DNA from: Mallotus nudiflorus
Lineage: Eukaryota; Streptophyta; Magnoliopsida; Malpighiales; Euphorbiaceae
Reading direction: 5' to 3'
Assembly (NCBI GenBank): GCA_947683625.1
Contig: CANTUR010000844.1
Span: 1 to 64,000 of the forward strand
Length of the DNA stretch: 64,000 nucleotides
Part shown: positions 55,454-64,000 of the stretch, one piece after another
How positions within the stretch are numbered: the stretch's first letter is position 1
Layout: each line of letters opens with the position of its first letter
The notes under the pieces: generated by a model
What the model was told of the DNA's origin: nothing
The model's database searches: none
What the model saw: only the letters and a program-made list of their open reading frames with translations
Made by a program: the position numbers and the translations under genes

Positions 55454-58400
55454 ACAAGTATAATCCAACTCCAAATTTTGCTGTGAATCAATGTTTAGAC
55501 ACTGCCAAGAAGTATACTGTACGCAAGTTTGCTGATAGTTCTAGTGTAGCCATTTCACTGGGTAGACTTGGAAATCTTTTGCAGAAGCAAATTTCCTTTT
55601 CGTCGGCACATACCATCATATTCCCCATTTATTACTTTTCGTAAGCAATATTCATTTAACTGTAACTTCTAGCGGCTCATATTAATATTTTCATTTTTTT
55701 TATTGACATTCTTTTAGCTGTGTCCTTCAAGCAAGTTTGGACATATGTTTTTAAGTTCCTCTTTCCAGAAATGAACTATACCTGTTCATAAAAAATTTCT
55801 TTGTTTGTGTCCGGAATTGTAAGAGATATATTCCATAATATCCCAGTTTTCACAAATAATTTAGCTCTCATCTGGCATCTAAATGGCTTCAGCAGTGCCC
55901 CAACTCTGCTTTCAATCACATATTTTGCTGCTCAAAACCCACCGGTTTCTACCTCAACTCCATTAGCCCCTGGGGCTAATGCAACTGTTATCTCTGGTGT
56001 GCTAGTCTTTGCAGACGTCAAATCATTAAGAAGCCTAGGATAATGCTTGGTTTGGAGATAATGTGTGCAGTTGATGTTGGCAGGTTGCATAAGAACGCTA
56101 TTGGCTGTTGAACTGAACGCAACTAATTTGAAGTCCACAGACTGAATCATCAGATGTCAGAATTTGTGATGTGTGAACCGAACGCAACTTGCAACAATTT
56201 TCTTGTCTAAGTCTATGGAATTGTAAATTAATATTTGATAAAACATAAGATGTAACATGATATTGAAATCATTCAGCAACTTGGAAGACATTTCTTGAGT
56301 TTTGCCCTAAAACATGATTGAAAGAGCAAGCTACAGCACGTTAGCTATGTATTTTAATGCAGCAAGGAGAGGCCACCAATGAAGAACAAGAAAGGGTTAG
56401 AAAAAATAAAATAAAAATAAAAATCTCAGGATATTTTCTGCTAGTGTGACATACCTTTCTAGGACCCAGCAAAGGTTCCATAAGATTCTCCAAGGTCATC
56501 TGGCTTGTCTTGTCTGGTACAAGAAAACTAAAGATGGACAACAAAACATTAAAAAAACAAACAGAAAATGATCTTAATTGTCCATGTAATTTCTTATATG
56601 ATTGGTGCTAAGAGGAAGGAGACAAGTCCTTGTTGCTTAGATGTCAAGAACGGCTAACCATTATTTGTACAAAAGAAAATCTTTGTACAACCATTAAGGA
56701 AGTAATCTAATGATAATTTTTTATTAAAAATATTTTAAAATACAGAGTTTAAAATCTGTTATCATTAATTTATAAATTTAATTTTAAAAGGAAAAACTAC
56801 CTTCTATTATGTAATTTACTACTAAGATGATTTAATTCCCCTATTAATAATAATAATAAAAAACTTAGCACAATGTATGAAGAAAATTTTCTATCTTTTC
56901 CAATGTCAACATATTAGATTAACGTTGTTGCAACTTAGTTTTTTTTATCTAGTGGTTAAAAACTCTGTTTTAACTGCTACCAGTTTTACCTAACCGTGAT
57001 TTTGAGAGGTTTCTACCACAATGATAGATTATTAATCATAATTATGGTGTCCCAAATTCAACTAATTCTTGAAGTGGGTATTTATTTAATAATGGTGAAT
57101 GATGTCCACTTCTAATTGATGTAAACAAAGCTTGATAAAAATGTGAGAATTGCATGATTGAAAAGTGGAAGAAATCGTTGCATTGCTGTAAGGTATATAA
57201 CAGTACTCTTGCCGTAAGATAGTATGCAAAACAATTTACTTCTAAACTAAATTTCTAACTTTCAAAAAACAATTTTACAAGTCGCTATAATTTTTATTGG
57301 ATATTTCGTAATTTTTGACATTTCAGAAATTTTTAAAGGGAAAAATTGTTAAAATTTAAATTCATAATTTCTTGTACTACAGAATTAACATTGCCGAAAC
57401 TTTGGATATTTCACTATTGATGGATAGAAACTCACTTTAAAACATCAAGAAATCTGCCTCTTTCCCAAATTTTAAAAATGCTACTATTACAATTTAAACT
57501 CTCAACATTATACATTATAGCACAATTAGTTGATTATTGAATTATTTTTTTAAATCATCAGTATCTATTGGACTTTAATTAATTCGGTTCGATTCAAATA
57601 GAACTATAAGACTGAAAAAAAATCTTTTAACAATTAATTTAACATAACAGCATATATTATGACTCGAATTTAAGATATTGTTTGAGTGAAAACAACACTT
57701 TGTCAATTGATACAAATGTTGAGTAGATGATTATTGAATTAATACTTAAATGTTTAATTATCCCATCCATAATATTAGAGCTGGCAAATAATCATTTCCT
57801 TTTTTTTTTTTTGAGACAGGCAAATAATCATTTCAACACTGGCTTATGTGTACTATTTATCAACATATACAACGACAAGAATTAACAAAGGGTCACTCAT
57901 TAATGTTAATCATTAGGCAGGTAACAAAATTATTTTTTAAGTACTTTCTATGGTTGATACTTCACTATTTTAATATTTGCACATATCTGACTTAATTACG
58001 TCTACCCTATGGCTGTGTTAGAGAGGTTAATAGGAAAAAAATGAAAAAGAGTACCAACCACTTGAAGATGAAACATCACCAAATTCTCACCTACACCTTC
58101 AAAAATAATTAAAGAATATGTATGATATATAGCTATAGTTCCTCACTTTCTCTCAAATCATCATAGTTATAGATCTAATTATTTGTGTAAAAAGTAGAAA
58201 TACACAAAGAAAAAGAATATAAAGAAAATGCAAGAAAATGATATGCTATCTTTCTATTAGACCAACCCTTAACTTAGAAGTTAAGTGAACATTATAGCTT
58301 CCCTTACAATCATGCAATACCCACTATACTTACTCATCAATACTTCAGAAGAGTTGTTTTTTTCAAGACGAATCATTCTATTGATGCCCTTAGATAATAT

Positions 58401-59059
58401 GGGCAAGGAAATGAATATATATATATAAACTAATATATTTTATTTATGTCAAAAATTTAAATGAATCACATAATAAAAATTATATTTTTCACATTTTCAT
58501 AAGTTATCTTCAGTTAAGGTAACTCTAACTCACTTGAAAATCTTAAATTATATAGATTTTCTAAATTTCTATCCTAATAAAATGTTCCTTTAAAATGGTA
58601 GATACTTATGAAGATAGTATCAAATCTTCGAGAAATAGAGCAATCATATGAAACAAATATACTTTCTACATTATAAGATAAAAAAAACCATCTCATAAAT
58701 ACTCTGACCACTCATTTTTCAATACCCATACATAAGTTATATACAAGAAACATATGCATAAGAGCAAGACCACTAAAAACCTATAACATATAGAAATCGA
58801 ACTGTTAGAATATGTCAAAATCAAAATAATTAGCCACTTATATATCAAAATCAAACTTAATTGTTTTAATTAATAATTTTTTGTTTTCTGTTTCATGTGC
58901 ACATTATATATCATCATTTCAAACTACACACCTCCTATATTTAATCGAACCCAACTTAACAACTCCAAAAAAAACAAAACCTCATAAAACCAATTTAAAC
59001 ATAGTAATCAATTCATCCACACAAGGGTGCAAGTCTTTTCCTCCTCCTTCTCCAACCCT
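55454..59059. other. Intergenic region, 3.6 kb
   Basis: The first part should hold the ATG27-like 3' UTR. The rest is AT-rich without a recognisable gene, RNA or complete transposon. Two short exon-like frames were seen: 55801-56043 (+), and a minus-strand stretch at about 56487-56540 ending in a GT donor (PDKTSQMTLENLMEPLLGPRK reads through it). Neither could be assigned. The last few hundred bases are the TBL promoter. Confidence 0.5.
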
Positions 59060-62000
59060 ATGAAGTCACCTCTTTCTTCTTCCTCCTCTTCACTTCTGAT
59101 CAGAAAAGCTCGATTCTCTCCATATTTATTCACCCTTTTAGCTTTCATTGTTTTTGTGTCAATTCTCTATGGAGAAGACTTCATGTGTCTTCTTGGCCAA
59201 CTCGACCCTGGTACAGAGAGGATACTAACAAGAACTGGTGAGTGTAATACACCTGAAGTAGATAAATTTTAAAAATATTTTAAATGTACGTTTGCATGCA
59301 TAAATTTTTCTGTTTATGACTGAGTTGGGTTTTGCTTGTTATTGAACTTAGAGAAGAAGTGGGAGAAGTTACCTTTTGCTATAGGGAAGACACCAGAAGG
59401 TTGTGATTTGTTTAGTGGGAGGTGGGTTAAGGATGAGTTGACTCGGCCGCTTTATGAAGAATGGGAATGTCCTTATATTCAACCACAGTTAACTTGTCAA
59501 GAACATGGCAGGCCTGATAAGGATTATCAATACTGGAGATGGCAACCTCATGGCTGTGACCTTCCAAGGTTTGTTCTTGCTAAATATTTCATATTTTTTC
59601 TTCATTGAACATTGAATTCTTTTCAAGTAATTAAGCTATGGGGACTTGTAATTTGATCGAGTTCCTCATAATTTACAATTAGATTTTCAATTTTGCTTTC
59701 TTTTAGTTGGACGTTGAGTTGGTGAACAACTTGATTATTCCATTATAACTAATCATGCAATAATTTACTATATCATTTCATGTAATTATTATCGAGATAG
59801 AAGGTGGATTAGTTAAATAACAAATATTTTATTATGAAAAAGATTATGATCATAATCTCATGAATTTAATTTCTAATAATCGCCGGGTGGTGAAATTCTC
59901 CATTTTTAAACTCAAAATCAATAATTAGTAAGATTTGTTGTTATTATATTAAAAAATAAAGGGTTGGTGTGCTGTTGCTTTGATAACGTGCAAAACTACA
60001 AATCATGCATAGCAGTCTACGTCATTAATTAAATAGTTGTTGGCATGTACATCTTCATGACCATTCGGCTCGCCGGATTGGTTGCTTTCTCCGCCCAGTG
60101 CCGGCGGGGATCACTCCTTCTTGGTAGTGATGCAAGTGTCAATTATAGATTTCTCTCAACAATGGGCCAATGTCTTCCTGCTGGAGCTTATTTGTTTAAC
60201 CATCAACATATATCAGACGCGCACTGTACACATCCTTGATGTGAATGTGTTGGCGCATATACACTCATTTTTATTTATTTATTTTGGCCTATTACTATTC
60301 TGATGGAATGGAGGGCTGGAGGAGGCACTCAATTCTGGGTCCCCTGAAGCCCATTAGGTTAAAGCAACCCGGACATATTTATTTTTATTTTTTGGAAATA
60401 TGTTTTGTATGATATAGAAGTTGTGTCATTCTTTAGGTAGATATATATATATATATATATCCAATTATAAGATTCAATATTCTAGGTATAGATGAAAAAT
60501 AGCTCATTTGTTAGTTGTTAGATTGGCTAATAAACCAATGAAATGCCACATACATGACATGATCATGGAAGTCATGATGATTACTTCAATTTGACCCTCT
60601 TTATTTTTGAAATCTTTGATCTCTATTGAAGTTAGAACATGTTAATTAGTAATTAACTTTTGTTTTGGTATGAGATTAATTCTTCTCATAAAATTATATA
60701 TATACATATATGCAGATTCAATGCCACATTAATGCTTGAGACCCTTAGAGGAAAAAGAATGATGTTTGTTGGTGATTCTTTGAACCGTGGCCAGTATGTT
60801 TCCATGATTTGTCTTCTTCATAGACTCATTCCTGAAGAGGCCAAATCCATGGAAACTTTTGATTCATTAACAGTCTTCACTGCCAAGGTATATATATATA
60901 TATGACCATAAATTATCCACAACTAATGCATAATACAAGCAAAAAGTATTTTAGTAGGTTTAATTAATTTCTTTATGAACAATTGTTGTTTTGTGTATGT
61001 ATCTTTTTCCAGGAGTACAATGCTACAATTGAGTTCTATTGGGCACCATTTCTTCTTGAATCAAATGCAGATAATGCTATTGTTCATAGAATTTCTGATA
61101 GAATCGTAAGGAAGGGTTCAATCAATAAACATGGCAAGTACTGGAAAAACGTTGATATTATGGTTTTTAATACTTATTTATGGTGGATGACTGGCCTCGA
61201 AATGAAGATCTTGTAAGTTCCTTTTGTTTTTTCTTCTACATTACCACATAAAATTTTTTACTTAAGATTCTTACCTGAGTTTATTGTACCCAATGGCCAA
61301 ATTTATAATATATATTTAAAAAAATTTTACACTTAACCAATGAAAATGTAATATATGTTTACGAATTTTAAATCCGGCTCTCGGGTATAATATACTCAAA
61401 GTAAGTAATAATTCTTTTTATTTTTATTTTCTTGGTCCCCTAGCTAGCTGAACAATTTAAAATATCTATTATTTTATGGCTCATATTTTGCATCAGGCAA
61501 GGTTCTTTTGACGATGAGGTTAAAGATGTTATTGAGATACCAACTGAGGATGCTTATAGGATGGCAATGAAAAGCATGTTGAGATGGGCGAGAAAGAACA
61601 TGAACCCCAAAAAAACTAGGGTCTTTTTCACTAGCATGTCACCTTCTCATGCAAAGTAAGTAGATTCTTTTTTCTCATTTGAGTTTTTTTTTTCCTTTTC
61701 TTTTTTTTTTAACAAAAATAAAATATTCATCAAATTATAATTTTTTTTCTGTAATTCATAAACTATCTTATAATACTTTTAAAATTATTTAGATTTTGCA
61801 TAAAATACATTTGAAAATTAAATAATGTAACTTATAACTAAGTTTTATATTCATGTAATTGTAGACTAATGTATAAAATTTAATGCAGGAGTATAGACTG
61901 GGGAGGTGAACCAGGTCTCAATTGTTACAATGAAACAACTTTGATCAATAATGCAACTTACTGGGGTTCTGATTGTCGAAAAAATGTAATGGAAGTGATT

Positions 62001-62228
62001 GGAGAAGTTTTCAGGAAATCAAAATTCCCAATCACATTTTTGAACATTACTCAATTATCAAGTTATCGTAAAGATGCACACACATCAATCTACAAGAAGC
62101 AATGGAATCCATTGACTCCAGAGCAGTTAGCTAATCCTGTAAGCTATGCAGATTGTGTTCATTGGTGTATGCCTGGCCTTCAAGATGTTTGGAATGAGCT
62201 TCTATTTGCCAAGCTATTCTATCCTTAG
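59060..62228 (+). CDS. Trichome-birefringence-like O-acetyltransferase (TBL33-like)
   Basis: Six exons join in frame to 421 codons plus stop: 59060-59237, 59352-59568, 60716-60887, 61013-61212, 61497-61655, 61889-62228. The order is a short Ser-rich cytosolic N-terminus, a signal anchor at about residues 20-40 (SPYLFTLLAFIVFVSIL), the TBL domain (CDLFSGRWV, DYQYWRWQPHGCDLPRF), then the DUF231 part. The GDS motif is FVGDSLNRGQ and the DXXH motif is DCVHWCMPG. Together these supply the Ser-His-Asp triad of this Golgi enzyme family, which transfers acetyl groups from acetyl-CoA to cell-wall polysaccharides. The sequence looks closest to the xylan-acetylating group (ESK1/TBL29, TBL3, TBL31-35); the exact paralogue is uncertain. 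Start: first in-frame ATG. Intron 2 is long (1147 bases). All key residues are present. Confidence 0.9.
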
Positions 62229-62949
62229 TAAAACATATATAAATGTGACTCAAAAATGGTGAATCAAGATGGGTTTTTTCTTGTTGGTGTTGATTGAGGT
62301 GAAAGTTGAATTTGTTGGAGAGAAGAGAATTAATGAGAAATTGACAACAACACCAACAACCAAAAACTTGAAAGAAGAGGAATATCTTTGTACAATTGTA
62401 GAGGAAAACATTCTGAAAGAAAAATCAATTGAATTAATTTGTTTGTAATGGCAGGATAAAAATGTTCACTATTTCAGCTTTTCTAGGCTTTAACATGTTT
62501 AGGCCATTAAGTTATGAATAGTAATATCTCCATTATAGGCCCAAATTTTTGTATGTGGTCACATAATAAATGTTCAAACTTGTCTTCTTTTAGTATAGTT
62601 GTTAGTATTTGAGCAAATTGATTCCATTTTTTTCATATATATTATTACTTATATTCCATCCTTGTTACTTTTTTCATCTTGTGGATCATTAATTAAAGTT
62701 TTTTAATTAGCATCATATGGTTAGTGGTTTCATATTTATATATAATATATATTTTATTAAATTTCTTAAATTGTAGAAAGAGATTTTAAAATGAAACATT
62801 TATTTCATCGGATAAAATATTTTATCATTTTAGTTTCTAACAACGCTCATATAATAAAGTTAATTATTATTACTCAAACAATAAATAATATAAAAAAGAT
62901 GAATGATTATCAATTAAATTTTGTTAATTATAATTTTTAACAGCTCTAA
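62229..62949. other. Intergenic, TBL 3' UTR and spacer
   Basis: AT-rich sequence between the TBL stop and the LINE 3' end. No gene was recognised. Confidence 0.6.
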
Positions 62950-64000
62950 TTTTTTTTGGTAGATTAACAGGGCAGAAGCCCGAACAAAGACAGAACAAAA
63001 ACAACTACAGAATGCTGCTACTAGCAGCAGAAGAAAAACAGGAGTCCAAATCCAGAAGATCTCTCAGACCGAGCGGAGGACAGTGGAGGGTTGTAAAATC
63101 GATACTACATGTAGCAGCTTTCTTGGCCATCCAATCAGCACAAATTGGACTCTCTTCCGCTATAAACGCAACGGACATTCCAATTCTCCCCAAGAAGAGA
63201 GTGAATAGAGGCAACCAGTTGACGGCTGTTGCCAAATAGCTCCATTCTTCTGTTGACAGCTTCTATAGCAACTGAAGAGTCGGACTCGAGTTCCAGATTA
63301 CACACATGAGCCTGCTGAGCCATACGAAGACCAAACAGAATGGCCCAGAGCTCAGTTTATAAAACTGAACAGACGCCAAGGCTTTGCATGAAGCCAATCA
63401 TCCACTTTCCTGTGTGACCCGTATAAGTCCTTCCGCTCCAGCTTTCATTGATGGATTCTTACATTAAGCTTGCAAACGTTAGGAGCAGGCGGACACCAGC
63501 GGGAACGAGGCTGTCTGCAAGTAACCATGCTTGAAGGCAGGTTCACACAACTCACCTTAGCAGTACAAATCTCCCTGCAGCGCCTTTGAATAATCTGAAT
63601 AGCATAATCCAGCGAAACATCTTGATGAGAAAATATAAGCAGGTTGCGCCGTTGCGAAAGAAACCAAGCCGTGATTCCGAAAACTAAATTCCAATCAAAA
63701 TCTGCATAGAGAACTGATCTATTCGTGATGTTGGAATATAGCCAGTCCCTTGAGTTTATACTATAAAATTCAGTGCGTCTTGTTGTGGGAACAAGAACGT
63801 TCCAAACTCTAGTTGCAGCGTGGCAATCTCTGAGCACATGGGTCACAGTCTCTTGGTCATAAAGACATCGAGTGCAACAGCGAGAGGGAATCACTCGTCT
63901 ATTAAAACAAAGACAATTATTCGGAAGCGGATTTCTGGAAGCTAGCCAAAGAAAATATCTAACTCGTTGGGCCCTTCCACCTCCAAATCCTGGACCAAAG
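62950..64000 (-). mobile_element. LINE (non-LTR retrotransposon), 3' part, truncated by window
   Basis: On the minus strand, reading from the window edge: a zf-RVT-type segment (RVRYFLWLASRNPLPNN, then CCTRCLYDQETVTHVLRDC with the CX2C...HX4C pattern, 63999-63830), a linker, and a degraded plant-LINE RNase H domain. The RNase H pieces are LELESDSSVAIEAVN near 63296 and RESNLCADWMAKKA, with frameshifts and stops. The element ends in a short A-tract (T run at 62950-62957 on the plus strand) after the typical CTTCTGCCCTGTTAATCTACC terminus. The RT and 5' part lie outside the window. It is not active in this form. Confidence 0.8.

Noticed and set aside
55801..56150. Possible gene downstream of the ATG27-like gene (either strand)
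   Set aside because: No recognisable motif, no consistent splice partners, and no start context; treated as UTR or spacer.

Overview
The window is nuclear DNA of a flowering plant, most likely a eudicot. Evidence: AT-rich intergenic DNA, GT-AG introns, plant-specific gene families (RDM4/DMS4, trichome-birefringence-like, RH18), telo-box-bearing ribosomal protein promoters and typical plant retroelements. Coding exons were joined by hand at GT/AG sites. Most models close exactly in frame, but none was checked against transcripts or databases.

Layout. (1) 1-10,639: an endogenous caulimovirid (plant pararetrovirus), florendovirus-like, with more than one genome length in head-to-tail tandem. 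One full unit of about 8.27 kb is preceded by the last 2.37 kb of another unit, which is cut by the window edge. The polyprotein ORF1 is broken many times. The downstream ORF2, of unknown function, is open in the left copy and broken in the right copy. (2) 11.5-28.2 kb: a gene island. It holds RH18 (-, DEAD-box helicase), head-to-head with a small mitochondrial-type ARM-repeat gene (+); then RPS28 (-), head-to-head with RDM4/DMS4 (+); then a kelch-repeat gene (-) that lacks the N-terminal domain usual for its family; then two tandem DUF3615-like modules (-), the distal one a likely pseudogene. (3) 31.0-49.7 kb: a three-level transposon nest. The outermost element is a Pack-MULE with TIRs of about 0.5 kb, carrying the 3' end of an NADH-glutamate synthase (GLT1/GOGAT) gene. 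It was split by a non-autonomous gag-only/LARD-type LTR element (5-bp TSD AACAC, tRNA-Asp-type PBS, minus orientation). That element was in turn split by a Tekay/Del-type Ty3 chromovirus with LTRs of about 3 kb, heavily decayed by C-to-T changes. (4) 49.9-55.5 kb: an ATG27/MRH-domain membrane protein gene (+). (5) 59.0-62.2 kb: a trichome-birefringence-like O-acetyltransferase gene (+). (6) 62.95-64.0 kb: the 3' end of a LINE (-).

How the genes relate: the host genes are unrelated housekeeping functions (ribosome biogenesis, translation, RNA polymerase assembly/RdDM, autophagy trafficking, cell-wall acetylation). Two closely spaced divergent gene pairs (RH18/ARM and RPS28/RDM4) probably share bidirectional promoters. 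The points most worth a second look are the tandem pararetrovirus and its uncharacterised ORF2, the GOGAT-carrying Pack-MULE, a 69-bp duplication in RDM4 that creates a second in-frame splice donor, and an exon apparently read in two frames by the DUF3615-like gene and the kelch gene.
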